Below, in pieces: positions 21,300-31,145 of a stretch of 64,000 nt of DNA (position 1 is its first letter; each line of letters opens with the position of its first letter). A program made the translations under genes and the position numbers. This DNA is from Didemnitutus sp047777955. GTDB taxonomy: Bacteria; Verrucomicrobiota; Verrucomicrobiia; Opitutales; Opitutaceae. The stretch covers positions 2,976,001 through 3,040,000 of the forward strand of contig NZ_CP180537.1 in the NCBI RefSeq assembly GCF_047777955.1, given 5' to 3'. The notes below the pieces were generated by a model, which was not told the DNA's origin, searched no databases, and saw only the letters and a list, made by a program, of their open reading frames with translations.

Positions 21300-22225
21300 G
21301 CAACTTGGTGGTAAGAACCGGTAGACTTCCGATGCGCGCCGGCGCACATTATCCACGTTCCTTGATAGAACAGTCGCAGCGCGGCGGCATGAAAAACCCG
21401 TCGAAGGCGCGGCTGGGATAATCCCGGGCAACCGGGGAAAGGGCGGCCGCAACTGGTGTGGTCGTCCCCTCCTCTGCGAATAGCGGGGACAGGCATATGT
21501 CACCAGTTCCTCTGGACGGTGTCGCAACCGATCCAGTCATGCGACTAGGAACTGTGCGGCGAGGCGCGAAGTAGAAACCGCGTTCGAGCCGAGTCAGGTC
21601 CGGGGCCAGTTTCGGGCTCCGCACTGATGCAGTTACCCAGAGGGTTACGGCTGCTACTGCACGACCAGGACGCAGCGATCGTTTCGGGAGAGTTAAAAGC
21701 CCTCCAAAAGGCCCGGCTGACGCTAATCGGCTGGGCGCGCAAAGAAAGGATCGCGGCGTGGAGCGGCGCGGGATGGCAACAACCCGCCAGCCTTCCAAGA
21801 TGGGGCGGTCCCGCAAACCGGGATCACCCAACTGCAAGTCGAACGCAGCCTGAGAGGTAAGAGGTCAGACCCGTCGCACGGGGCCAACGCACTGCCAAAA
21901 GTGGTGGCCGTCCCCGTGGTCAAGGTGCCGGTGCGAACTGTATTCTTGCAGGCGTCCCAGCACCCGTCCGGCGAGCGAACCACCGGCAGGTGGTCACCGA
22001 ACCGGGCGTAGAGGCCTCACTCGATAGATCCCGCGTCTGAAAGGGCCGGGACGGTCCCGCTATGAGACCGAGAGCATCGCTTGCCGCGGTGAGTAGCGTC
22101 GGGAAACACTTGGCCCGCCAACCGGCGAGAGCGCCCAACAGGTGTGAATGGGAAAGAGCGCGTGGCGAACGCCCACCCCCGAATTTGGCCCGGGCTCCGC
22201 AAGGAGTCCGGGCCTTTTTCTTTTT
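21300..22225 (+). ncRNA. Candidate large structured noncoding RNA (about 0.9 kb), family not recognised
   Basis: About 0.9 kb with no credible protein gene, lower GC than neighbours, and many short perfect inverted repeats separated by purine-rich loops, ending in a strong intrinsic terminator at 22187-22225. Helices I can pair by eye: 21423-21427/21432-21436 (GCAA loop), 21464-21469/21485-21490, 21504-21511/21547-21554 enclosing a hairpin plus pseudoknot, 21675-21680/21749-21754, 21711-21719/21728-21736, 21801-21804/21827-21830 with 21807-21813/21819-21825, 21870-21874/21878-21882, 21965-21971/22002-22008 enclosing ACCACC/GGTGGT (21979-21984/21989-21994), and 22107-22112/22139-22144. The T-tract fixes the plus strand. 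The 5' end is uncertain by tens of bases. I see no RNase P, tmRNA, SRP, group I or group II core motifs. Its function is unknown. Confidence 0.6.
22187..22225 (+). terminator. Intrinsic terminator of the large RNA
   Basis: Twelve-pair stem GGCCCGGGCTCC (22187-22198) with GGAGTCCGGGCC (22203-22214), one G-T pair, GCAA tetraloop, then TTTTTCTTTTT (22215-22225). This is the strongest terminator in the window and shows that the upstream region is transcribed rightward. Confidence 0.92.
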
Positions 22226-22364
22226 ATAGAACCCCTTTGGCAACGCGCCGGGCAGAAACTTTTGCCCGGAACCACGAGCTTAAAAGCTTGGCCCGGCGCG
22301 TTGTCCGTGGGTTTGGCCGCTTTTCGCCATAGTGGGGCCGGTCCTTCGGGACCGGCCCTTTTTT
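22226..22364 (+). promoter_or_regulatory. Structured element between the large RNA and typA (leader or small RNA), ending in a UUCG terminator
   Basis: Segment CAACGCGCCGGGC (22241-22253) pairs perfectly over 13 bases with GCCCGGCGCGTTG (22291-22303). Its inner half CCGGGC (22248-22253) can instead pair with GCCCGG at 22264-22269, so two alternative folds exist. CCACG (22272-22276) can pair with CGTGG (22306-22310), which with the 13-base stem makes a possible pseudoknot. The element ends at a ten-pair UUCG hairpin with T6 (22335-22364). It could be a separate RNA of about 0.14 kb or a transcription attenuator of typA, whose ATG is 117 bases further on. No known riboswitch core is recognised. 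Confidence 0.5.
22335..22364 (+). terminator. Intrinsic terminator with UUCG tetraloop upstream of typA
   Basis: Perfect ten-pair stem GGGCCGGTCC (22335-22344) with GGACCGGCCC (22349-22358), TTCG loop, and TTTTTT at 22359-22364. It lies between the structured element and typA, so transcription from upstream would stop here unless antiterminated. Confidence 0.9.
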
Positions 22365-22481
22365 GTTGCCGTCCCGCGCCGCCCGGCGCCGTGCCGCGGA
22401 TTGCGTTCCGGTTCCTTCTTGCCAAGCCTCGGCGCGAGCCGCACCGTGACCCCTTTTCCCTTTCACAACGAGCCGCCCGGC

Positions 22482-24311
<1,830 letters not shown>

Positions 24312-24334
24312 GGCCCTCTCGGCCACAACAACGG

Positions 24335-24394
24335 CCAGCGCCCCTTCGGCGCTGGATTGACCAGGGCGGCTTCACGGCCGCCCTGCTTCGTTTT
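24335..24394 (+). terminator. Tandem hairpins after typA
   Basis: CCAGCGCC/GGCGCTGG (24335-24342 with 24348-24355, loop CCTTC) is followed by CAGGGCGGC/GCCGCCCTG (24362-24370 with 24377-24385, loop TTCACG) and then CTTCGTTTT. The second is a plausible intrinsic terminator with an interrupted T-tract. The same 13-base trailer, GCTTCGTTTTCGG, also follows the hairpin at 62921. Confidence 0.65.
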
Positions 24395-24616
24395 CGGCCC
24401 CGGAAGCGCCGTTGCTTCATCTCCCTGCGCTTTGGTTTCCTCCGCCGCCAAGCGCATCGCGCAAGCGATCAAGGCGATTGCGCACCACGCCGACCGCGTG
24501 GTGCGAACGACCGAGATCGTTGCGCGGGCGGTTTGCCCGGGCCGAGGCCGGTCGCGCGCCCCTGTTGCCCGTCAGCGGAACGCCATCCGGCAATCGCCTT
24601 CCCAGCGGCTTTCTGG
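24395..24616. other. Intergenic gap, no gene recognised
   Basis: Rest of the roughly 305-base gap between typA and the convergent membrane-protein gene. Short open frames occur on both strands but have no start-site or family support. Inverted words such as GCGATT and GGCCGAGGCCGG are present, yet no convincing RNA fold or promoter was found. Confidence 0.5.
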
Positions 24617-25105
24617 CTACGCGCCGCCCGCCTGCCGGCCCTCTTGCCCGGCAATGCTCGTGATGTGACGCGCGAAGTCGGGATCCTCGCCCTCGAGCAG
24701 CTTCGGCAGCATCTCGCGGAAATCCGCCCGCCGGCACCACGCCCGCATGTAGTCCTCCCACGTCTGCCAGAGACGCGCGGCCTGCCGGGTCATTCTCTCC
24801 TCGTAGACGAGGATGTAGGCGCGCTCGAACAGCGCGATCAGGATCTCGAAGAGCAGCTCGCGGCGCTCCCGCTGCTCCGGCGTCAACTGCGCCGCCGTCA
24901 CCGTCGTCGTCATCAGCCGCAGGTCCGCGTGGTCGAGCACGAGCTTGAGGAACTTCTCGTAGTCGTCGGCGAGCTGGAGGTAGACCTCCTCGTCGTCGTT
25001 CATGCGCTCCTTGCGCCGGTCGAGCACGTAGACCGCGATCGCCAGCGGCAGGCCGATGATGGTCACCGCATAGCTCAGCGCCTCGAGCCATTCGAGCCAG
25101 GACAT
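24617..25105 (-). CDS. Hypothetical membrane-anchored protein
   Basis: 162-residue protein that I do not recognise. One N-terminal transmembrane helix ('LSYAVTIIGLPLAIAVYVL', residues ~10-28) is followed by a basic DRRKER stop-transfer. A mainly helical, charged cytosolic domain follows ('DDEEVYLQLADDYEKFLKLVLDHADL', 'RRELLFEILIALFERAYILVYEERMTR'). The pattern resembles small single-pass proteins of unknown function found in many bacteria. It is upstream on the minus strand of nothing obviously related; the RND pump gene ends 45 bases before its start in the same direction. A role linked to the pump is possible but unsupported. Codon use is like the neighbours. Confidence 0.7.
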   Translation of the reverse strand: MSWLEWLEALSYAVTIIGLPLAIAVYVLDRRKERMNDDEEVYLQLADDYEKFLKLVLDHADLRLMTTTVTAAQLTPEQRERRELLFEILIALFERAYILVYEERMTRQAARLWQTWEDYMRAWCRRADFREMLPKLLEGEDPDFARHITSIAGQEGRQAGGA

Positions 25106-25149
25106 GCGGCAAGATGCCCCAGCTCCCGCACCCGGTCAAACGACCGGGC

Positions 25150-28100
25150 TCACCGTCCGGCGCTCGCGCCCACCGGCTCGTGCCGCGTCTCCTCCTCGAT
25201 CTCGCGCGCCTTGACCAGGCCGTGGGCGCTGTGCCGGCCGGTGAACTTCACGCAGGCCTTGTCCATCAGCACGTAGACGATGGGCACGACGTAGAGCGTG
25301 ATAACGGTCGAGAGCATCAGGCCGCCCACGACGACGATGCCCATCGGGTTGCGCGTCTCCGCGCCCGCGCCGTGGGCGAACGCGATCGGCACCGCGCCGA
25401 GCACGGTGGAAATCGAGGTCATGAGAATCGGGCGGAAGCGGATGGTCGCCGCCTCGAACGCCGCCTCGGCGGCGCCGAGCCCCTTCTCCACCTGGAGCTG
25501 GTTGGCGAATTCGACGATGAGGATGCCGTTCTTCGCCACCAATCCGATCAGCATGATGAGGCCGAAGCGCGAGAAGAGATTGTCCGTCATCGGGGCGCCC
25601 CAGAACCGCGTGCAGTAGAGCACGAGCAGGCCGCCGGCCACGGCGATGAACACGCCGGTGAAGATCGTCGCCGGGTGGATCCAGGACTCGAACTGAGCCG
25701 CGAGGATCAGGAAGGTGAACACCAGCGCGAGCGCGAAGAGCACGAGGGTGTCGTTGCCGCTCTCGACGAACTCGCGCGTCTCGCCGTCCCAGGCGTAGGT
25801 GTAGGCCGGCGGCATCAGCTGCTTCGCCGCCGCCTCCATGAACTTCACGCCATCGCCGATCGTCTTCCCCTCGGCCATCTGGCCGGAGATCGTGACCGAG
25901 CGCAGGCGGTTGAAGTGCGGGTAGCTCTCCGGCACCGTGTTTTCGGACCAGCTCACGAGGTTCGAGAGCTGCACGAGCACGCCGTCGGTCGAGCGCACGT
26001 AGAGCCGCGCGAGGTCGCTCGGCGTGGCGCGGTTCTCGTCCGTCACCTGCACCATGACGTAATACTGCTGGTTGCCGCGCTGGAACTCGGTCACGCGCCG
26101 GCCGCCGAGCAGCGACTCGAGCGTCGAGGCCACGGCGCTGATCGGCACCTTCAGGTCCGCCGCCTTGGCGCGGTCGATCCGCACGTCGAGCTGGGGTTTC
26201 GTCGGCGAGGGATCGACGCGCGGCTGGATGAACATCCCGCTGTCGCGCATGCGTCCGAGGAACTCGCCGCCGAGACGCTGCAGCTCGACGAAATCGCTGC
26301 CGAGCAGCACGAAGGCGACGCCACTGCTGTTGCGGCCGCGGCCGAACGGCCGCACGGGCGTCGCCACTGCCTGCCCACCGGTCACCTCTTGCTGGAACTG
26401 CCGGCGCAAGTCGGCCACCACCTCCTGCGTCTTGCGCGAGCGCTCCTCCCACGGTTTCAGCGTGGCGAACACGAACGCCCGCCCGCCGTCGCCCGTGCGG
26501 TGGAAGGTGCGGTCGATCTCGGGGATCCGCAGGATCATCTGCTCCATGTCGTAAGAGTAGGTCCGCAAGTATTCCGGCGTCGCCCCGATGGGCGCGATCA
26601 GGTTGGCGGTGAAGATGCCGCGGTCCTCCAGCGGCGTCAGCTCGCGCTGGAGCTGGAAATACAGGCCGATGCCCACGGCGGTGAACGCCAGCGCGCCGAG
26701 CAGCACGAGCGCCCGCCTGCGCAGAGCGAAGCGCAGCGTGCCCTCGAAGGCGCCGTTGAGCTTCACGAAGAGCGGCTCGGTCTTCTCATAGAACCAGCCG
26801 TGCCGGGCGTGGCCGTCGACGACCTTCGTCTTCAGCACGCGGGAGCAGAGCATCGGCGTGAGCGTCAGCGCCACGAACGCGGACACGAGCACGGACACCG
26901 CCAGGGTGATGCCGAACTCGAAGAACAACCGCCCGGTCTGCCCGGACTGGAACGCCACCGGCAGGAAGACGGCCGCGAGCGTCAGCGTCGTCGCGATGAC
27001 CGCGAACGCCACCTGCCGCGCGCCGAAGACCGCGGCGTGGATCGGCCCCTCGCCTTCCTCCATGCGGCGATAGATGTTCTCCAGCATCACGATCGCGTCG
27101 TCGACCACGAGGCCGACCGCGAGCACGAGCGCGAGCAGCGTGAGCGTGTTGATGGTGAAATTCATCCAGCTCATCACCGCGAAGGCGCCGATGATCGACA
27201 CCGGGATCGCCACCAGCGGCACCATCGTCGCCCGCCAGTCGCGCAGGAAGAGGAAGATCATCAGCACGACCAGAATCGAGGCCTCGTAGAGGGTCTTGTA
27301 GACCTCCTTGACCGAGCGGTCGACGAACACCGAGCTGTCGAAGCCGACCGCGACGGTCACGCCGTCCGGCAGGTCCTGCTGGAGCGAGGGGATGAGATCC
27401 TTCACGCCGTTGGCGACGTCGAGCACGTTGGCCTGCGCCTGGCGGAGCACCTGCACGGCGACGGTCGGCTGGCCCTTGAAATAGCTCTCCGAGCGATACT
27501 CCTCCGCGCCGAGTTCGACCCGGCCGACATCGGAGAACTTTACCTGGTGGCTGCCGCGCGTCGCGAGGACGAGGTTCTCGAACTCGGCCACCTGCGTCAT
27601 GCGCCCCTCGATGCGCACGGGGAATTCGCGCGCGGACGACTCGATGCGTCCGCCGGGGATCTCGATGTTCTGCTGCCGGAGAGCGTTCTCGACGTCGGCG
27701 ATGGTTAGGCTATGCGCGGCGAGGCGGTCGCTGTCGACCCACAGCCGCATGGCATAGCGCGGGCCGCGAACGTTGACCGAGCCGACGCCGGGAATGGTCT
27801 GCAGGCGCTGGAGCGCGATGCGTTCCACCATCTCGCGCACCTCGAGGCGGCTGTAGCGGTCGGAATTAAAGGCCAGGGTGATGACGGGCGAGGAGTCGGC
27901 GTCGGCCTTGGTCACCTGCGGTTCCTCGATCTCGTCCGGCAAGCGACCGCGCGCGCGGCTGACCCGGTCGCGCACGTCGTTGGCCGCGTCGTCGACGTTG
28001 CGGCCCAGGTTGAACTCGACCGTGATGCGCGACTCCTCCTCCTGGGAGTCGGAGCGGATCACCCGGATGCCGTCGATCGACGCGATCTCGCGCTCGAGCG

Positions 28101-28296
28101 GCTCGGTCACCTTGGCCTCGACCACTTCCGCCGAGGCGCCGCGATAAGACGTCTGCACGGTGACGATGGGGGAGTCGATCAGCGGATACTCGCGCACCGG
28201 CAGCCGCACGAAGCTGAGCAGGCCGACCAGCACGACGATGATCGAGGCCACCAGGGCGACGACCGGGCGGCGGATGGAGACGTCGGAGAGGATCAT
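25150..28296 (-). CDS. RND-family multidrug efflux permease (HAE1 type)
   Basis: 1048-residue inner-membrane proton antiporter of the AcrB/MexB class. Length and the duplicated layout (6 membrane helices, each half with a large periplasmic loop) are typical. The paired aspartates of helix 4 are visible in 'GLVVDDAIVMLENIYRRME', and the helix-10 lysine in 'GLVAKNGILIVEFANQL', both needed for proton relay. Other family marks are 'RDWRATMVPLVAIPVSIIGAF' and 'FFEFGITLAVSVLVSAFVALTLTPMLCSR'. It lies 4 bases downstream of its adaptor gene. No outer-membrane TolC-type partner is in the window. Drug specificity cannot be predicted. Confidence 0.94.
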   Translation of the reverse strand: MILSDVSIRRPVVALVASIIVVLVGLLSFVRLPVREYPLIDSPIVTVQTSYRGASAEVVEAKVTEPLEREIASIDGIRVIRSDSQEEESRITVEFNLGRNVDDAANDVRDRVSRARGRLPDEIEEPQVTKADADSSPVITLAFNSDRYSRLEVREMVERIALQRLQTIPGVGSVNVRGPRYAMRLWVDSDRLAAHSLTIADVENALRQQNIEIPGGRIESSAREFPVRIEGRMTQVAEFENLVLATRGSHQVKFSDVGRVELGAEEYRSESYFKGQPTVAVQVLRQAQANVLDVANGVKDLIPSLQQDLPDGVTVAVGFDSSVFVDRSVKEVYKTLYEASILVVLMIFLFLRDWRATMVPLVAIPVSIIGAFAVMSWMNFTINTLTLLALVLAVGLVVDDAIVMLENIYRRMEEGEGPIHAAVFGARQVAFAVIATTLTLAAVFLPVAFQSGQTGRLFFEFGITLAVSVLVSAFVALTLTPMLCSRVLKTKVVDGHARHGWFYEKTEPLFVKLNGAFEGTLRFALRRRALVLLGALAFTAVGIGLYFQLQRELTPLEDRGIFTANLIAPIGATPEYLRTYSYDMEQMILRIPEIDRTFHRTGDGGRAFVFATLKPWEERSRKTQEVVADLRRQFQQEVTGGQAVATPVRPFGRGRNSSGVAFVLLGSDFVELQRLGGEFLGRMRDSGMFIQPRVDPSPTKPQLDVRIDRAKAADLKVPISAVASTLESLLGGRRVTEFQRGNQQYYVMVQVTDENRATPSDLARLYVRSTDGVLVQLSNLVSWSENTVPESYPHFNRLRSVTISGQMAEGKTIGDGVKFMEAAAKQLMPPAYTYAWDGETREFVESGNDTLVLFALALVFTFLILAAQFESWIHPATIFTGVFIAVAGGLLVLYCTRFWGAPMTDNLFSRFGLIMLIGLVAKNGILIVEFANQLQVEKGLGAAEAAFEAATIRFRPILMTSISTVLGAVPIAFAHGAGAETRNPMGIVVVGGLMLSTVITLYVVPIVYVLMDKACVKFTGRHSAHGLVKAREIEEETRHEPVGASAGR

Positions 28297-28300
28297 GGGC

Positions 28301-29404
28301 TTACTCTCCGACCCGGAATTCCTGGCGCAGCGGACGCGGCTCGAGCACGGTGCCGGGGAAGATCATCAGGCCGCCCACGCCCGAGGCGACGACGGGGACC
28401 TTCTCCGCCAAGCCCTCGGGCTTCAGCGGCGTCACCTCCACCAGGCCGCGTTCGCGCAGGCCGAGCGCGACCGGCACCATTTCCGCGACCTTGTCGCTAC
28501 CCTTGTCGCGGACCGCGATGAGCTGCGTGCCCTTCGGGGTCGTGAGCACGGCCCCCTCGGGGACGGTGAGGACGCCGCGGCGGACCTGCAGCACGAGGTC
28601 GATGTTGGCGAACATGCCGGGCTTGAGGCCCGCGATGTTCCGGCCGAGGTAGCCCTTCACCTGCGTCGAGCGCGTCTGGCGGTCGATCACCGACGCCACG
28701 AAATAGACCTCGCCCTCGGTGCGCGCCTCGCCGGTGGGCGTCTGGGCGCGGAGCGAGAAGGTCGAGCCCTGCTTCACGCGCTCGGCAAAGCGCTCGGGAA
28801 CCTGGAACTCCACCTTCAGCCGGCCGAGATCATCGAGGGTGGTGATGACGGTCGCCGCCGTGATGTAGTCGCCCGGCGAGATCGTGCGCGCGCCGACGAT
28901 GCCGTCGAACGGCGCCTTGATCTCGGTCTTGGCGAGGCGCACGCGGAGGAGCTGGAGCTCGGCCTCGGCGGAGGCGTATTCCGAGCGGGTGCGGTCCGCC
29001 TCGGCCTGGGACATGGATTTCGCCTCGGTCAGGTTCTCGCTGCGCTTCAGGTTCAGCTCGGCGAGGCGGAAGCGCGCCTCCGCCTGCGCGGCCTGGGCGC
29101 GCAGCTCGGCGTCGTCGACGCGCACGAGCACCTTGCCCTTCGGCACCGCCTCGCCCTCGTCGAAAAGCACGGCGCGCACCTGGCCGGAGACCTCCGCGCG
29201 GATCTGGGCCGTCTCGTTCGGCGCCAGCGAACCGACCAGGGAGAGCGACTCGACGAGGTCGCGGCGGGCAATCTCGACCACCTCGACGGGCTGTTTCGCG
29301 CGCGCGACCGGCGCGGTCACGGCCGCGTCCTTCTTGGCGCAGCCGACGACAATCAGCGAGGAACCGGCCAAGCCGGCCACGAACAGGCGGGTAAGGGGCG
29401 ACAT
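28301..29404 (-). CDS. RND efflux periplasmic adaptor (lipoprotein)
   Basis: 367-residue membrane-fusion protein starting at the ATG at 29404; the open frame begins at a TTG 21 bases earlier. The N-terminus is a lipoprotein signal with lipobox 'LIVVGC', so it is probably anchored in the inner membrane by a lipidated Cys. The usual order follows: beta-barrel and lipoyl strands ('IRAEVSGQVRAVLFDEGEAVPKGKVLVRVDD'), a helical hairpin (~90-150), the second lipoyl half ('IKAPFDGIVGARTISPGDYI'), then barrel and membrane-proximal domains. The adaptor bridges the RND permease to an outer-membrane channel. It is 4 bases upstream of the permease gene in one operon. Confidence 0.93.
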   Translation of the reverse strand: MSPLTRLFVAGLAGSSLIVVGCAKKDAAVTAPVARAKQPVEVVEIARRDLVESLSLVGSLAPNETAQIRAEVSGQVRAVLFDEGEAVPKGKVLVRVDDAELRAQAAQAEARFRLAELNLKRSENLTEAKSMSQAEADRTRSEYASAEAELQLLRVRLAKTEIKAPFDGIVGARTISPGDYITAATVITTLDDLGRLKVEFQVPERFAERVKQGSTFSLRAQTPTGEARTEGEVYFVASVIDRQTRSTQVKGYLGRNIAGLKPGMFANIDLVLQVRRGVLTVPEGAVLTTPKGTQLIAVRDKGSDKVAEMVPVALGLRERGLVEVTPLKPEGLAEKVPVVASGVGGLMIFPGTVLEPRPLRQEFRVGE

Positions 29405-29466
29405 GCGCCCGGGAAAATCAGCCAAATCCCCGCCCCGCGCAAGGGGGATTCTGTGAACCCCGCGGC

Positions 29467-29850
29467 TCAGCCGGTGACCTGGGCGTAATCGCCGGACGAA
29501 AGCAGAGAATTCGCGTCCGCCGGGTTGGCCAGCTTGAGCTTCAGCATCCAGCCGCCCGCGTAGGGCTCCTGGTTCACCTTCTCCGGGTTCGCGTCGAGCG
29601 CCTTGTTGACCTCGAGCACGGTGCCGGCGACCGGCGCGTAGACGTCGGAGGCGGCCTTGACCGACTCGACCACGCCGAACGACTCGCCGGCCTTGAGCGC
29701 CTTGCCCACCGCCGGCAGCTGCACGAACGTGATGTCACCGAGGCTGTTTTGGGCGTAGTCGGTGATGCCGACGAGCGCCGTGCCGTCGCCGGCCAGCTTC
29801 AGCCATTCGTGGGACTTCGCGTATTTGAGATCGGAGGGGATGTTGCTCAT
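29467..29850 (-). CDS. gcvH: Glycine cleavage system H protein
   Basis: 127-residue lipoyl carrier of the glycine cleavage system, shuttling the aminomethyl group between P, T and L proteins. Chosen start is the ATG at 29850 ('MSNIPSDLKYAKSHEWL'). The lipoylated lysine is Lys65 in 'GVVESVKAASDVYAP', the standard site. 'GDITFVQLPAVGK' and 'NPEKVNQEPYAGGWMLKLK' are family-conserved. Length is typical (about 125-130). It follows gcvT by 72 bases in the same direction. No gcvP is in the window. Confidence 0.96.
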   Translation of the reverse strand: MSNIPSDLKYAKSHEWLKLAGDGTALVGITDYAQNSLGDITFVQLPAVGKALKAGESFGVVESVKAASDVYAPVAGTVLEVNKALDANPEKVNQEPYAGGWMLKLKLANPADANSLLSSGDYAQVTG

Positions 29851-29922
29851 GAGGGGATCGAGTGAAGGGGGATCGGGAAACCGGTGACGGCAAACATGCC
29901 GCGCGCCACGGGCGGCGGACAA

Positions 29923-31020
29923 TCAATTTTTCTTCAGCGCCACGAAGGGTGGCTTGACGAGTTGGAGCGGCAGCTTGGTGCCCCGGATGTCGACGGCGAG
30001 CGCCTCCTTGGCGGCGGCGGCCTCGACGAGGGCGGAGCCGATCGCCTCGTTGAGGATCGGCGACAGCGTGCCGGAGAGCACGCGGCCGACGGCGGCGCCG
30101 GCGGCGTTGAGCACCGGGGTGTCGGCGCGGACGATGCGGCGGTCGCCGGTCTTGAAGAAAACCACGCGCTGCTTCGGGCCGGCGGCCTTCTCCGCCGCGA
30201 GCACTTCGGAGCCGATGAACGGCCCCTTGTCGAACTTCACCACCCAGCCGAGACCGGCGCAGATCGGGTTGAGATCCTGCGTGATCTCGTGGCCGTAGAG
30301 CGGGAAACCCGCCTCGAGGCGCAGCGAGTCGCGCGCGCCGAGACCGGTGAGCTCGAGCCCGAGCGGCTGGCCGGCCGCGAGCACGGCTTCGGCCAGTTTC
30401 TCGGTCTCACCCGCGGCGCAGTAGAGTTCGACGCCGTCCTCGCCGGTGTAGCCGGTGCGGGAGATGAGGCACTTCACGCCGGCGACCTCGCCGTCGGTGA
30501 AGTGGTAGTATTTCACGTCCGCGAGGGCGGTCCGCGTGAGCGCCTGCACGATCTCGACGGCGCGGGGGCCCTGGATGGCGAGCTGGCCGTAGTCGGCGGA
30601 GCGGTCCGTCACGGTGCAGGCGAAGCCCTTGGCCTGCTCCTGCATCCAGGCGATGTCCTTGTCGATGTTGCCGGCGTTGATGCAGAGGAAATAGTCGTCC
30701 GCTCCGCGCATGTAGACGAGCAGGTCGTCGACCACGCCGCCGTGCGGGTAGCACATCGTGGTGTAGAGCACGCGACCGGGGAAGAGCTTGCTGCAGTCGT
30801 TCGTGACCAGGTGCTGGAGGAACTTGAGGGCCTCGGGGCCCTTGACGTCGGCCTCGCCCATGTGGCTCACGTCGAAGAGACCGGCGCGCTGGCGCACGGC
30901 CTTGTGCTCCTCGAGGATGCTCTTGTATTGCACGGGCATGTCCCAGCCCGCGAAATCCACCATGCGGCCGCCGTTTCGACGATGAAACGCGTTCAGGGGG
31001 GTCGTCTTCAGTGCGCTCAT
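29923..31020 (-). CDS. gcvT: Aminomethyltransferase (glycine cleavage T protein)
   Basis: 365-residue folate-dependent enzyme that releases ammonia from the H-protein-bound aminomethyl group and forms methylene-tetrahydrofolate. Family segments include 'FAGWDMPVQYKSI', 'AGLFDVSHMGE', 'YTTMCYPHGGVVDDLLVYM' (containing the conserved Asp of the folate site), 'RTGYTGEDGVELYC' and 'LDLNPICAGLGW'-like 'ITQDLNPICAGLGW'. Length is typical. It heads the gcvT-gcvH pair. I looked for a glycine riboswitch in the 125-base gap upstream and saw none. Confidence 0.96.
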   Translation of the reverse strand: MSALKTTPLNAFHRRNGGRMVDFAGWDMPVQYKSILEEHKAVRQRAGLFDVSHMGEADVKGPEALKFLQHLVTNDCSKLFPGRVLYTTMCYPHGGVVDDLLVYMRGADDYFLCINAGNIDKDIAWMQEQAKGFACTVTDRSADYGQLAIQGPRAVEIVQALTRTALADVKYYHFTDGEVAGVKCLISRTGYTGEDGVELYCAAGETEKLAEAVLAAGQPLGLELTGLGARDSLRLEAGFPLYGHEITQDLNPICAGLGWVVKFDKGPFIGSEVLAAEKAAGPKQRVVFFKTGDRRIVRADTPVLNAAGAAVGRVLSGTLSPILNEAIGSALVEAAAAKEALAVDIRGTKLPLQLVKPPFVALKKN

Positions 31021-31145
31021 CGGGCCACTAAGCTCCGCGCCCCGGCGCCGTGCAAGGAAACTCTGGCCCGCGGCCTAGTCATTATGGACGACGGACCCGG
31101 TTAAAAGAATTTGTGTGCGCGGCGCCGTCTCCGCACCTTGGCCGC

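Noticed and set aside
21349..21837. 162-residue minus-strand open frame (and similar ones at 21920-22243 and 22060-22425) in the RNA region
   Set aside because: Rich in Arg/Pro/Ser without domain character, overlaps many perfect helices and a terminator, and reads against the direction shown by the T-tract. Typical spurious ORFs over structured RNA.
21300..22225. Known RNA class: RNase P RNA, tmRNA, SRP RNA, or group I/II intron
   Set aside because: The conserved RNase P GAGGAAAGTCCGGGC block, the tmRNA tRNA-like ends, the SRP GTCAGGTCCGGAAGG core, the group II domain V and the group I P7 strings were not found by eye on either strand.
22332..22481. Upstream start of typA at 22332
   Set aside because: The added 50 residues are encoded by the UUCG terminator and GC-rich leader and lack similarity; the family start is at 22482.
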